Positions 22,133-33,846 of a stretch of 64,000 nt of DNA are shown piece after piece (position 1 is the stretch's first letter; every line of letters starts with the position of its first letter). The notes below the pieces were generated by a model, which did no database searches, was not told where the DNA came from, and saw nothing but the letters and a program-made list of their open reading frames with translations. Origin of the DNA: Podospora comata (taxonomy: Eukaryota > Ascomycota > Sordariomycetes > Sordariales > Podosporaceae); the NCBI GenBank assembly GCA_017354895.1, contig CP071497.1, positions 620,001 through 684,000 of the forward strand. Reading direction: 5' to 3'. The translations under genes and the position numbers were made by a program.

Positions 22133-24409
22133 TCACCAGGCCTCCCACTTTTGTCCCCCAACAGCAATCAGCCGATTAAACAACTCATCCCTCAGCGGAA
22201 TAGCCGTAATTTTGTACACCTCCCCCCTACTCGTCCTCAGCTCCAACCCATCGCTCACCTCCCTCTCCAAACTCCACCCCACCACCAACTTCGCCTTCCA
22301 CCCATATCCGCCAAGCTTCTTCAGCTCGATAATCTCCGACACGGGCACGCTCCACATGGCATGTAAATCCTCCTTCTCCTCCCCATCCGGCCCAATCTTT
22401 TCCTTTGTCTTCTTCGTTCCAAACGCCACGACCGGAATTGTTGCTGCCGTCGACAAATAAACATCGCCCTTCTTGCCGTCGTATCTCGCCTCGAACTCTA
22501 CCGGTCCACTGATGGGCACCTTTTCGGCAGGGGGAACAACTCCTAGTCTGTCCTTGGCGTGATGGCTGATGCCCATCTTGCCCCTGATAGTATCAGCGCC
22601 CACGGCAGTCTTGACAGCAGTCTTTGCAGTGCCCCTGAAAAAGTTGAGGAACTTGTTGCTCTTCTTGTTTTGCTCCTTGTCCTGACCCTTGACCATGACA
22701 CTGTGCCCGCCTTGGTTGCCGCCCTTGTCGTGCTTGATGCTGGGATCGTAGTGGATCGCTTCCTGGAGTTCACCCGCGCTTGCGTTCATGGGAGCATCGG
22801 CACCGACAGCGGAAAGGTCATTGGAGGTAAGCTGGGCAGGTTTGTCGGGAGGTACTTCGTTGATACGGGGTGGTGGTGGGAGGGGTGCATGGTTCGCCTC
22901 CCCAATACGGAGGAGAGTGATGGTGAGCTGAGCATTGGTGGGAACGCCTTTGAGGAGAGTACTACAAGGTAAGATAGTCAGTGTACTGAGCCTTTCAAGG
23001 ATGACAGAAATCAAGACATACTTTCGCAACTCCAGCAACTTCTTCCAGTCGGGGATAGTTCTGTTGAGCCAGTCCAGACCACGAGAGATGATAGGGTCAC
23101 CGAAGAACCCGAACCCAATGCCAAAGGTGACACCCTTGACAAACATGTACGAAGTGACGACGAACGACAAGGCGAGAAGAGGCAGGATGAGCGCGACAAA
23201 TCTCAGACGGTGAACATCGGTGGGAAACGGCGGCGTAGGAGACAACGCGCTACAGCACTCTGTTAGCATCAGTCCTCTCTCTCAACTTCACCAGCAACGA
23301 AACTCACTTTGCAAACCTCTCCCAGGTATCCACAAAATCCCCCAGCGCATGCATAATGGGCTGAAGCTTCGACCACATAGCTGTCTGCATCGGCACCTCC
23401 GTCTTGTCCCTCTTGGTCCCCGGCTTCGACCCAATAGCTTTGTGCATCTCGGTCGTGGACTGCTCTGCCGACTCCTGATCCCCCTGAGCATGTTGCCCAA
23501 CAGCGCCGCTCACCGCTACCGTCGCGATCCCGCTCACAAAATTGCTGGCTTCCTGCTCGACCGCCTCACCCTTGTGGTTCTCTGGCGCGCCCGTAGCGCT
23601 GTCGTGGCTACCGAGCACACCAGCCTTGGGTTTCTGTATCCCGCCTGTTTTGCTGTCGACAAGCGACACTGGCGCAGGGGGGAAGAGATACTCTCTCGTC
23701 CACGGCACCGCGATCAGCGCCACGAGAACACTAATCAGCAGCGGTGTGAGGAAGTCAAACAGCCACGCAAGGAAATAAGCACTGCAAAACGCTGCTGTGC
23801 GCCGGGTTTCCTTCCAGGAACGGAGACGAGCAATGTGTTTGACTGCCGTTAGCATCCCTACGCCAACCGTCATATAGAGGCGCTCAAAGTTGCCGCGCAT
23901 CTTGTCTGGCGAGAACTCTTCCTGTTCCGCAATGTTGAGATCGAGACCGCCGGGCGGCGGGTAGGGGGTAGCTTTGGTGTGGAAGATTTGCTGTCAGAGC
24001 GGTTGCGTTAGCTTGAGACCTGACATATGCGCAGAGACCATTTCCGACGTCGACATACCTTGTTGAACCGGCGCACGAGCATCCAGAGCTCTTCGTTGTC
24101 CATACCACCTACCAGAGGGGCTGGAATCTCTTGCTTGGGCTCGTTCCATCCTAGGTCGCGAACCTCTTCGTCGTGGTCGAGTTGGGCGATGCCTTGGGGG
24201 TGTTCGGTGGTGCCCTCAGTGGCCAAGGCGTGCGAGAGAGTTTGTTGGTTTCCCAGTTTGTCACTGGGCTCGGGCTTGTGAGGGCCTTCGACAGAGGTGG
24301 TAGGGTTGACGGCGGGGATGGGTAAGAAGTCGACGATTTCAGATCCTAGGCTGTTTTCATTTTCGTCCTTGGACGGCACGTCCGGTGCCGTTGGCTGGGA
24401 TGAAGCCAT
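22133..24409 (-). CDS. DUF3292 membrane-associated protein
   Basis: Minus-strand exons 24409-24059, 23990-23308, 23249-23022 and 22961-22133 give 696 residues. The joins are FNK-QIFHTK, FAN-ALSPTPP and LRN-TLLKGVP, all in phase. The N-terminal half contains the family block WMLVRRFNK, GGLDLNIAEQEEFSPDK and ERLYMTVGVG, followed by a hydrophobic hairpin (FCSAYFLAWLFDFLTPLL then ISVLVALIAV). A second membrane pair is LRFVALILPLLALSFVV with YMFVKGV. The soluble C-terminal part (KVPISGPVEFEARYDGKKGD onward) looks like a lipid-binding or GRAM-like beta domain, which is my guess from pattern only. The family is restricted to filamentous ascomycetes and has no assigned function. Confidence 0.85.
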
Positions 24410-25009
24410 GACCGTGTAGGTTAAGGTCTGTCCAGTCTAGGTAGGGGGGTGCAAAAGGGTAGTTAGTATGATAAGGTAGGATGGGGGCCGGGCCTGGGGC
24501 CAAGTGGACGACGAAAAGAGCTTTATTCTACGTAAGTTGAGAGCAGGGAGGTGGTGGATGGGGGGTCATAGACATTGTCGCCAGTGGTTTTATTGATGCT
24601 CCTGGTGCTGGGCTGAAAGACGGCAATGACATCAATGGCTGCCAATCAGCGGGCGGATAAAGATGGAGTCGGTGACGCAGGTGTGCCAGAGCCATGGTTC
24701 GAACCTGCTGGGGCAGCGTCGTTTGGGTGCCATTCCGTTTTGAGTGACGGCCCAATCTCAGATTCGAGAATCTCTTGGTCTTGCCAAACACGAACAGGAT
24801 CATCGATTTTTTTGTGGAATGGATGCTCCGGAATCGATGACGTTCTGTGGAACCCGGATGTGGTTGCGGGAGGCAGTTGCACGCCAGCTGGCAGGACTTA
24901 CACTGGTCTTGGCATGATACCAACAACACCAAGCCACGTCAGTTACGCTTCATCAAGGAGATTGGAAGATCACTACATCCCCAACGAAACAAGATTCTAT
25001 AGCACAAAG
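24410..25009. other. Spacer with no convincing gene
   Basis: 600 bases between the DUF3292 start and the end of the broken ULD gene. A 78-codon minus-strand frame (24646-24882) and a 133-codon plus-strand frame overlap here. Neither has a motif, so I do not call either. Confidence 0.4.
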
Positions 25010-26548
25010 TCATTTGTCCCCTCTTAAACCCTCATCACTACATGTCGAGGAATCATCTTGCGATGATGGTGGTTTTCCTTCCGCCGTGAAGCTGGGTGCC
25101 CGGTCCCTATTCCAATTCATCTGCCGGAATTGTTGAAGACTGGGGTAGAATGGTTGGCTGTCACGTTCGGCATTCAATGGGAAGTTGGGAAATTGTGGTG
25201 TCGAAAATCCCATGACTTGTTGGATGGAGAAATTCTGGGGGTGTCAGAGGTCTCCATGGGATTTTCGAGGACTCGGGGGACTGTAAAGGAGGTTTCGTCG
25301 AGTTCAGGTGGCTTCCGGGGGTGGCGCATTTTCACAAGGTGTTTTTCCATAGGTCACATGTGCATAGAGACTTTCCATCCAGGTTGCACCGATCTCTCGC
25401 AGAGACTTGGCCGAACAAATATTACCCTCGTTTGTTGATCAAGTCGTAGTGGCCCTCATGGACACGAGAACCAACGACCTCCATATTCACAAATGCCTGC
25501 TTTATGAGCCCCTCAAGGTCCATCCAGCTCTTGCAAGCATCGTACGGGATATGAAACTTTCTTCCTACTGCATCCTTGAACGAAATAGGTACGTCTGTCG
25601 TCAAGTCTTCAGATTTCTTTGGGAATGCTTTTGCCTTGCACTTTGGACCCAAATGCAGATTCTGTGTGGCGGATCAGAAAGTCGGCATTCTTTCTCCGCT
25701 CGGCTTGACTAGATTCCCAATCCTTCTTCTCTGCTGCTAGCTTCTCCAGGACTGCAAGCCGCTCCAACAATGCATGGTCGGGGCCACCGGTGCTGCTCAG
25801 CGTTTTGGGTTTCTCGAGTGAAGAAGCAGGGGATTTGGCAGCCTCAAGCCTGCCTCCAAGTTCAGTCTTCAGCTGCGAGGGCTTGGCCGAAGTTTTTGGG
25901 GACTCATTGACAGTCTGGTGATCCGAACGCGTCGAACCCAGTTCTTCCCCTATGAGGTCGACGACTTCCAAGTCCACACATGTAGATTCTGAGGTATATC
26001 CATCATTTTGATCGAGGGTCGGAGCGTGCGATGGGGTGGATGGAGGGAGAATAGAGCGATGTCCACTGCACAACAGTTAGCCAATTATCCAAAATAATTC
26101 TGTCCAGGTATCAATATCCATACAGGTTCGCTGCGGAGAGCAAAAGATTCAGCGCAGCGAGACAGTTATGCAACTTCTCGCGTAGCTCTCTCAGTTCGTC
26201 TTTCCCGTACAACTCCCACCCAATTATGCACCCACTATCTCGAATAGTTGGTGGCCCGTTACTGGACAAACTCTTTTTCAGGGATTCGGTACGTTTGAGG
26301 AATTTCGAGATCGTGTCCAGTGACGATGAGATGAGAAATGACGCCGAGTTGATTGTGTCTCGGGGCAGAAAAACCTGGTTTTGGCTGAGTTGGCTCACAG
26401 TGATGAAGGCCTGTTGGGTCAGGACAAGTTCCTTCATTGCAGCTTCATATTCGGAGGGAGCGTCTGCTGAAGTCTTCATGAGGATGTACAGTTTCTGGGC
26501 CATCCCGGCGCCAGCGACAAAGTCACCCACGGAGTAACCAGATGACAT
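25010..26548 (-). pseudogene. Broken STAND-type N-terminal plus ubiquitin-like domain gene
   Basis: Exon 26548-26124 encodes about 141 helical residues beginning MSSGYSVGDFVAGAGMAQKL, typical of the N-terminal domain of fungal STAND/NLR relatives. A 58-base intron leads to 26065 (NLGHRSILPP). A charged linker follows, then a fungal ubiquitin-like domain (ULD_2 type): VPISFKDAVGRKFHIPYD, LIKQAF, EGHYDLI, and QPGWKVSMHM. The frame is broken at least four times. A one-base shift lies near 25615-25620 (before KSEDLTTD), one in the three-base run at 25425-25427, and one in the five-base run at 25237-25241. A TGA stands at 25354-25356 where the family has Trp before Pro. The tail in the last frame ends GLRGDK. 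Homopolymer indels could be sequencing errors, but the TGA is a substitution. No intron model rescues the frame. Confidence 0.7.
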
Positions 26549-27033
26549 CTTGTACCATGGGGCGTAAGAAGGATAGTAAAACTTGATATTGTTGTAGTAA
26601 TCCGAGCTTGAAAAGGCAGCAAAAGGTTAGGCAGACTGGCTGGAAGTATGTTTGACACCTGACAGCGATGAGTAGGTAAATATGAACTCCCGGGGAGGCT
26701 GGATGGGCTGTTTTGCTTTATTGAATGGGATAGTATCTGATGGTCAAGGATGACGTTACACAGCCACGAGCGCCTCGTTGCAGACACTGCGTGTTCTCAT
26801 GTCGAGGCCCGGCCAGTGGTGAAGGCACTGTGGCGGAGCTTGCATTCCGCCTCGTTCATGTTGTTGGTGGCAGGCATAACCAAAGCACAAGAATTGCTGA
26901 CCTATCATTTGAGGCGTAGACGTGGAACTCGGTCTTGTAAAGAAGTGCGACGTTGCCAACAGCTACTCGCCAGACTTCAGGACGTAACAGCGCAATCTCC
27001 CATACTCTCCGTCGGCAATTCAAAAACGCCCAC
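26549..27033. other. Spacer
   Basis: About 480 bases between the start of the broken ULD gene and the stop of mannose-6-phosphate isomerase, presumably the ULD promoter and the isomerase 3' UTR. No motif was recognised. Confidence 0.4.
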
Positions 27034-28248
27034 TCAAGCAACAACAGCCATATGCGCCTCCAATCCACCAGGACTATCAATCCGAACCTTCACCCCCGGT
27101 GCGACAAAGAAAATCGACCCTTCCTCCAGTCTAAACGTCTTGCCGTCCGCTAGCATTGTTCCGTTGCCGTGTGTGATAATCATAACACCTGGCCCTCGGT
27201 GCGCCTCAATGTCTTCTCCCTCTCCCTGGAACAGGCTGAGTCTGAGCATGTCGAACTCGCTCATGGGTGGCTTGTAGATCTTGACCTTTCCTTGGTCCTG
27301 CGACGGCAGGATGACGCTGTCTTTTGATCTCGTGCTTGGCTTGAATGTGAGCGTGTCGGCAAATATGTCGATATTGTTGCGATCCGCCGGAGGACAGAAG
27401 CCAGCGTTGAGGACATTGTTGCTGCGAGCCATGCACTCGACAATATCACCACTCAAGTAGGCGTGGATGCCGTCTGCCGGAATGTAAATCGCGTCACCTG
27501 CGTCCAACACGAGGAAGTTCATGCAGAGTAACGCAACCAGAGATCCGTTATCAGTAGCGCCATACTGGTCTTGGAGACGAGGCAGCAAATCGAGGATGTA
27601 TGTCTGCTTGCCAAGCTCTTCCTTGGATGCCTTGGCCAAGGCTTCCTCAACGGACTTGACGGTCTTCTCATCGGCCTGGAGAAGGGACCGGGTGACTTCG
27701 CGGAGGGTTAACTCCGACCAGTCTTCGATGCCAGCAGGGACAAATTGGCGCAGAACCCCGAGGCGCTTGAAAAGTAACTGAACCTCCTCCAGCGGCTTCC
27801 ACCCAGCAAATACCTCGAACTTGGAAAGCGCCACTGCAATCTCGGGCTTGTGGTTCGGATCGGTGAAGTTCTCTGGATCTTCTTTGTGAAGCTTGGCGGC
27901 GAGCTCCTTGTTGGGGTGAATCTGAAGAGGTAAGGCTTTGGCGATGGAGAGAATTTTGGGCAGAAAAGGCAGCTGTCCACCTAGATCCTCGATAACCTTC
28001 TTGCCGAGGAGTTCGTCCTTGTGCTTCTGGAGGACATCCTGGAGAAGCTCGCCTGTTTCCAGCACTCGAGCAGGAAAGTCTGGATAATCCCCGAACCAGA
28101 GCTCAGAGTAGAATTCGTCGTTCTTAATTTCAAAACTGGGGTCGGTCTTCTTGTGGAGCTGGACGGCAAGTGATTTCTCGCCCTGCTTGCCCCAGGGGTA
28201 GTTGTTGCAGCTTCCGACGAGCTGGAACACGCGGTCGGTTCGTGTCAT
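27034..28248 (-). CDS. Mannose-6-phosphate isomerase (class I)
   Basis: Intronless 404-residue zinc enzyme interconverting fructose-6-phosphate and mannose-6-phosphate in the cytosol. It is the entry point to GDP-mannose for cell-wall mannan, glycosylation and GPI anchors. Family blocks are all present: NNYPWGKQG near the N-terminus, DEFYSELWFGDYP, FLPKILSIAKALPLQIHPNK (zinc ligands Gln and His), then LVLDAGDAIYIPADGIHAYL and GDIVECMARSNNVLNAG, and a C-terminal cupin-like segment. Length is normal for fungal Pmi enzymes. It is a housekeeping gene between two broken recognition-type genes. Confidence 0.95.
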   Translation of the reverse strand: MTRTDRVFQLVGSCNNYPWGKQGEKSLAVQLHKKTDPSFEIKNDEFYSELWFGDYPDFPARVLETGELLQDVLQKHKDELLGKKVIEDLGGQLPFLPKILSIAKALPLQIHPNKELAAKLHKEDPENFTDPNHKPEIAVALSKFEVFAGWKPLEEVQLLFKRLGVLRQFVPAGIEDWSELTLREVTRSLLQADEKTVKSVEEALAKASKEELGKQTYILDLLPRLQDQYGATDNGSLVALLCMNFLVLDAGDAIYIPADGIHAYLSGDIVECMARSNNVLNAGFCPPADRNNIDIFADTLTFKPSTRSKDSVILPSQDQGKVKIYKPPMSEFDMLRLSLFQGEGEDIEAHRGPGVMIITHGNGTMLADGKTFRLEEGSIFFVAPGVKVRIDSPGGLEAHMAVVA

Positions 28249-28620
28249 GGTGGATAGGTAGATGGGGATGATCTGGGTGTTGTTGTATGCAGTTGGGATG
28301 ATTGTGGCCTACGAGATTGCTCGAGATCGGATGAACTGCAGCTGCAGCTGTTTTATGTGGAAATGTCAGGAATCTATGCAGTCACCGTAATGCTCTAGAG
28401 TGATGTCGTCACTATCTTGGGTTTTTGTGGGGCCGTTGCGGAAGCCGCTGGCTCGGCACGGCATGGCGTTCTGGAGGGGCCGTGGAACCGAGTGGTCTTC
28501 GGAGAGACGGGAGACAGGCAGGAGACCGCCGGCAACTTCTCCCCACAATCATCTGTAGCCGCCCAGTCAACTGACCCATATTCGACCACAGTATCTACCT
28601 GACCTACCTCAACCTCTGAC
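28249..28620. other. Spacer between isomerase and broken HET gene
   Basis: Isomerase promoter region, and possibly the lost 5' part of the HET gene. The SYVWG block expected before the HET domain was not found in any frame. Confidence 0.4.
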
Positions 28621-30231
28621 CTCCCCTTTTGGTTTCCGATCAACATCACCGTGGACAACTCTACGTTTGCAGCCACCATGAACCTCAATGCTGCTCTTCA
28701 ACAACTTCGTCAAATCGACACCGGGTGGCTCTGGATTAGGCGCCCTATGCATCGAAATGGCGGATCATCCGGAAAGACTACGTCAGGTGACATATATGCA
28801 CACTATCTGCAGTCTTGCGAACCGAGTTTATCTTTGGTCGGGACGTGAAACTATGTCCACAGATGCTGTCATGGATCACTTTGCAACGCACGCACCGCAA
28901 GCTATATTGCTCATATCTGAACTCAGTCAGCTATACATTCCTAATCCTCGGAATAGAGAGCTGAGGAGAGAGGTTGACAGAATTGGCCACAAGCTCAGCA
29001 GAAACGCTTAGCTGCCCGGACTCTAAGCTGGGCGCGTTTTGGTATGACTTCATTGGGGACTACATAAACTTACACGGGGCGATGAACAGGGGCCTACCAT
29101 ATATCGTGTCAAGGGAGTACTGCCACCGAATATGGATCATTCAGGAGGTGGTCCTTGCCCACCTCCCGATCATCATGGTCGGTGAACCGCATTACATGGC
29201 CACAGGCCTGAGAGATATTCTCTGCGGTATATTGGGGCTTGCACGTCAGATTCTAGGGAAACGCAGTTTGGATATACAGGCGGACTACCCTCGGTCGGTT
29301 GCTGACGTGGTTTACTACTTTGACACGGATCTTGCTTCACATGCAGTCTTCACTCATAATATTGGGGAATCCCCTTTGGGGACTATTCTTCTTTGGATCA
29401 ATGCCCCCCTAATGAGTCCGACGCCTCACAAGGACTACCTACATGGGTCCCCGACTGGAGTGACATCGGATCCGAAGGTTTTACACCGTTTCCCATTAAC
29501 CAGGTTCATTCATTCAAGGCGAGTGGCTCAAAGCCTCCGTCCGTTGAGGTCTCGACTGGCGTTTGGGAAGATGACGGGGTTCTTTTTTTGAGCGGATGTG
29601 GCGTGGATGAAATCGAAGCTTTCATGGAGTGTCCACCGTTCGAAGGATTTGACAATGAATGGAATCGGTATCTTGTGCAGATGGCTAGGTTTATTGAGCT
29701 TGGATCTAGGTCCAGAGCTGAAGAGGAACAGATTTGGCGTACTGTTACATGTCACCATCGGGGTCATTATCCAGCAGACATAGAAGGACGAAGATTGCCA
29801 CTCATTCAGGAAGATGGCCTCTCTCTCTCTGGCTGAGAATGATGCGGGGAAAGAAGATCAAGAGTAAAAGCTTGACAAAAGCCGAGCAGAACGTGCTGGA
29901 ACGGCTCAGATCAGGGTCGCCAAACCCGATAGCATTGACCAGCCGACAAATCGCATCCTTTGCCTCCCATGCGCGACAGAAGGATCGTTTTAGACACGTA
30001 AATCGAAGGCTGTTCAAGACCAGAAAAGGAATGTTGGGGCTTGGCCGCGACGGTCTTCAGAAGGGTGGTATTGTGACGATACACTGGGGCGGTAGAACTC
30101 CCATCATTCTTCGCAGGCATGACAGCGTTGGTGAGGGCTACTATTCTCGGGGAGATGCATACATCGATGGATTGATGTATGGCAAGTTTCTCGATACTAA
30201 TCCATCAGAGAAGACATTTCGCATCTACTGA
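28621..30231 (+). pseudogene. Broken HET-domain (heterokaryon incompatibility) gene
   Basis: The order of conserved HET blocks is intact but spread over three frames. AATMNLNAALQQLRQIDTGW and LWI lie in one frame; one base later the frame changes for ALCIEMADHPERLRQVTYMH and SLANRVYLW. It changes again near 28990 for a block with CHRIWIIQEVVLA and LGLARQILGKRSLDIQADYP. The change near 29405, in a run of six C, leads to GLPTWVPDWSDIGS. Near 29835-29870 it shifts for the C-terminal part (RRLFKTRKGMLGLGRDGLQK, YIDGLMYGKFL), ending at 30231. HET domains carry out cell death on fusion of incompatible strains. The N-terminal SYVWG block is missing. Multiple shifts without splice signals make a pseudogene most likely. 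Confidence 0.75.
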
Positions 30232-30474
30232 TCAAAATCTGGTTACAACGTCTCGGGTAAATCATCCGGTACCAATCGCGCTTCCATCGGGAAGACACCT
30301 GGCTGTTCCAATGAGACTACACAACTGTGGTCGGCTAAATGCACACTCTACCGTGGCGACAGCAACAATGCAAGCTGTCAACATGTCAACTTCTAGTATC
30401 GGGTCTTCGATTCATGAAAGAAAGTTACAAGCACCATTTTACAACATGAGCCTCCACAAGCATTCACTTTCACG

Positions 30475-32023
30475 ATGGCTTGCCTTGCCCTGACAACTTT
30501 CCTCACGTCCGCTCTCACCCTCTCCCACTTTATTACAGGTACAAGAGCCACATCAGAACTGCCAGATGACGATGAGCTATGCGGCCGCGGTCTCCCAACC
30601 ACCCCCTTCAACCGCACTGTCCTGACCACCATCGGACCCTACTCCTACGACCCAGCAGCCTGGAGCCCCTGGACACATAGGCCCTACTGCCTCGAGGCTA
30701 ACGAAGAGCCATGGTGTGTCTACACCAACGCGGCCTCTCCAAAAGGCCACGGCATCAGCATCATCACTACCCCTGAGATTGCCGGAACTACCTTGAACAT
30801 TCTCGAGCACCCCTTTGACCAGAAATTCTTCGCCCCCGAGAAGATCTACCTGCCAAGACCATACAAGGTTGTTGACATTCCTGGCAAAGGAAAGGGAGTG
30901 ATTGCCACGCAAAAGATTGAGAAGGGGAAGGCTATTCTGGTGGATCATGCGTCGCTTGTTGCAGCGGTCGAGTACCCTGCTGACGTGATGAGGGAGGAAG
31001 TGCAGGACTTGTTGGAGACGGCGGTGCACCGGTTGGGAGAGCCAGAAAAGGTGCTGGGACTGTCGAAGAAGGGGAGGGGTGACGAGGCAACCGAGATTGA
31101 GGATTTGTTGTTGACGAACAGCTTTACGGTGTTGATTCAGGGGAAGCAGTTTATGGCTTTGTTTGCGGATCTGTCGGTGAGTTTGATGGTTTTGGAAGGA
31201 TGGTGCCTCGAGATGCTAACATTGAACAGAGGTTTAACCACGATTGCAAGCCAAAGTGAGTGTGGAAGGGAACCATAACTGGACCACCATTGACATATTG
31301 TAGTGCTTTCATCTACTTCTCCGAGACAACCCTGGCCATGACCGTCTGGGCCTCAAGAGACATTGAACCTGGGGAGGAAATCTCCATTACATGTAAGCCG
31401 CACCACCGTACCCTTGATTACCTCAATACACACTAACGTACCTATCTCACAGATTCCACCGCTGGTCTTCTGTCCAAAGAAAGACAACAAGCCCTCGAAA
31501 ATATCTGGGGTTTCAAATGGTCAGCCCCCTCCTTTCCCCCTCCATCCCCACAACTCAGCAGCTAACCTATCCCAGCTCATGCGCCCTCTGCACCTCGCCC
31601 CCCGAAGTTCTCAAAAAGTCTGATGACAACCGCGCCCAAATCCGCTCCTACCAAGCCTCCATCCCCCAACTCGCCCAAGAAGAAAAGTTTGAAGAAGCGC
31701 TCCAGCAAGCGGAGCACATGTTCCAGCTCGTCGAGGAGGAGGGTCTCACCGATCAGATGTCTGACATGTATGAGTATCCAGCCAGGATGTACTACCAAGT
31801 TGGCAACCTGGACAAGGCGTTGGAGTATACTCTTAAAGTGAAGAGGGAGATTGATGGGTTTGGGGTGCCGGGGAAGTTTGGGCAGGAGAAGCTGCAGGCG
31901 ATGGAGGGGATCATCAGGCGGTTGGAGATGGAGATCAAGATCAAGAGGGAGAGAGAAGAGCAGTTTGGGAAGCAGGCGAAGTTGAGGGGGAAGGCGAGGA
32001 GGGTTGTGATGGGGATGCCTTGA
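30475..32023 (+). CDS. SET-domain protein with N-terminal signal sequence
   Basis: Exons 30475-31176, 31230-31255, 31304-31392, 31453-31519 and 31576-32023 give 443 residues. The second exon is only 26 bases and carries the core motif RFNHDCKPN. The next exons supply SRDIEPGEEISITY and the Cys-rich post-SET KCSCALC. The N-terminus MACLALTTFLTSALTLSHFI looks like a cleavable signal or anchor, followed by a Cys/Trp-rich ectodomain-like stretch. SET domains usually methylate lysine using SAM. In fungi a large group of SMYD/SET5-like proteins carries signal peptides and has no known substrate. The C-terminal 120 residues are helical and TPR-like. A separate promoter of about 240 bases follows the HET pseudogene. 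Confidence 0.87.
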
Positions 32024-32725
32024 TACCTCAGTGTAGGTTCATCTTGGTGGTAATGCCTTTTTTGGTTCTGCTCATATTTTCCCATACCTTACATGACGAT
32101 CTGGTTTTGATACCGTTCTTGACTCGCAGTCGTATCCAAAAAGAGGCAATGGCATTCATGCTGAACGATTGCAACTTACTACTCTTAAATGGTCGTATAT
32201 ATGCTGTGTCACCATGGTAATTATTGCTGTATTCACCCTAGATATGGGCCGTCTGCATCCCGACAACCCACGATGGTGCGTGGGTTTGTCGCCATCACCA
32301 ACTTCCCCGCGATCAAGTCTCAAGACTGATTTTCACAACAGCACAACAGTATCCATGAGTAAACTTTAGTGTTAATCCCTTTTCCGACTTGACCCAAGTT
32401 CTCACATCAAAGTAGCATTCTCGCAACGCTGATCCGATCGGAAGACATATTTCCACCACTCAGGGGCGATTTCACGGGTGGCCTTGGCGCGATCTCTTGG
32501 CCAAGACGGATAAAATCACCACCACCATGTCTGGAAGGAGGTCTCACGCCGCAAGCCATCGTGTTTTTCTAGGCAGGGTTCCCCGCTGGGATGGTAACCC
32601 ATTGAGCTTATTCACCGTCATGTCACGTCATGACAACACTGGCCCTCTACTATAAGAGCTTAAGCAATCACCGTAATTTACACAGGGCTGGTCGCTCACG
32701 ACTAGTTTGAGACATCACCCACAAA
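32024..32725. other. Spacer upstream of pectate lyase
   Basis: About 700 bases, no gene seen. ACTATAAGAG at about 32649-32658 is a possible TATA element about 75 bases before the pectate lyase start codon. Confidence 0.45.
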
Positions 32726-33846
32726 ATGCGGTTCAACCATCTCTTACTGTTTGCTCCCTTATCAGGGGCTCTCCCCCTCCTCCCCACCTCCCTCTTCGGC
32801 CTCGCCTCCTGGGACGTGGAAGGCTTCGCGAGAGATAACCCCCTCGGCCCTACCACCGGCGGCAAAGGCGGTCCCACTGTCACCGTGTCCACCGTCGCAG
32901 ACTTCAAAGCAGCAGTCACCGGTGATGAACCAAAGATTGTCCTCGTCAATGGAGAACTAAACTTCCCTTCGAGGCCCAAAATCGGGTCCAACAAGTCAGT
33001 GATCGGGGTGGGCAAGACAGCGCAGATAACCGGGTCAGGGTTGGATATCGTCAACGCGACGAATGTGATTATCCAGAATCTGAAGATTAGTTTTATTCTG
33101 GATAACGACTGCATCACGATAAGAAACTCGACGAGGGTGTGGGTGGACCACAACGAGTTTACGAGCGATATCTCCAAGGGGCCAGATGAATACGTGGGTG
33201 GTTTTCCTGTTCCCTTTCCCTGAGCCCAACTTGCTGATGCTCCGTAGGACGGCCAGGTCGACATCATCCGCGGCTCCGACTGGATCACCGTCTCGTGGAA
33301 CTACTTCCACGACCACTGGAAGTCCTCCCTCGTCGGCAACGACGCCAATTTCCGTGACATTGACTTTGGCCACCTGCACATCACCTACCACCACAACCAC
33401 TGGCGCAACGAGGGGACGCGCGGTCCGGCCGGACGGTTTGGTCATCAGCACGTCTACAACAACTTGTATGAGGACTTTTTGTACCAGGCTATCCACTCGA
33501 GGTCGGATAACCAGGTGCTGGTGGAGGGGAATGTCTTTAGGGGTAAGACGAGGGAGGCGTTGAGTACGTATGGGTTGGTGATCCCGGAGGATTCGCCGAA
33601 CACGTGTGTTTGTGGGGATGAGGAGCTGGATGGGTTTGCGAATTTGGGGGCCAGTAAGTGTTTCCGTCTTGTTGTTGGGTGGGAATATGCTGACAGGAGT
33701 TGTGTTTAGGAAACGACTGGGGCGGGGCGACGGTCAACATCACGCAGGTGGGAGACTTTGTGAAGGCGCCGTACAAGTACAAGTTGACGCCGCTGCTGTT
33801 GGTGTCTCCGTTGGTGAAGTTTGGCGCGGGAGTAGGGAAGATCTGA
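32726..33846 (+). CDS. Secreted pectate lyase, family PL1
   Basis: Exons 32726-33193, 33248-33653 and 33710-33846 give 336 residues. The joins are PDEY-DGQVDIIRG in phase 0 and GA-RNDWGG. The signal peptide MRFNHLLLFAPLSGALP is followed by the PL1 parallel beta-helix. Marks are RVWVDHNEF, DGQVDIIRGSDWITVSWN with calcium-binding Asp, and GTRGPAGRFG, the R-x-P-x-x-R catalytic segment. It cleaves polygalacturonate by beta-elimination during plant cell-wall breakdown. Asn-x-Thr sites are present. It sits alone and is probably under carbon-source control, although no regulator is linked. Confidence 0.93.

Noticed and set aside
24690-24720. GGTTCGAACC as a tRNA T-loop
   Set aside because: No acceptor, D or anticodon arms can be drawn around it on either strand.
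25410-25430. Tiny intron to rescue the ULD frame
   Set aside because: The needed GT-AG span is only about 20 bases, too short for a fungal spliceosomal intron; a frameshift fits better.
26750-27277. 175-codon plus-strand frame
   Set aside because: Largely antisense to mannose-6-phosphate isomerase and its 3' side; no motif.
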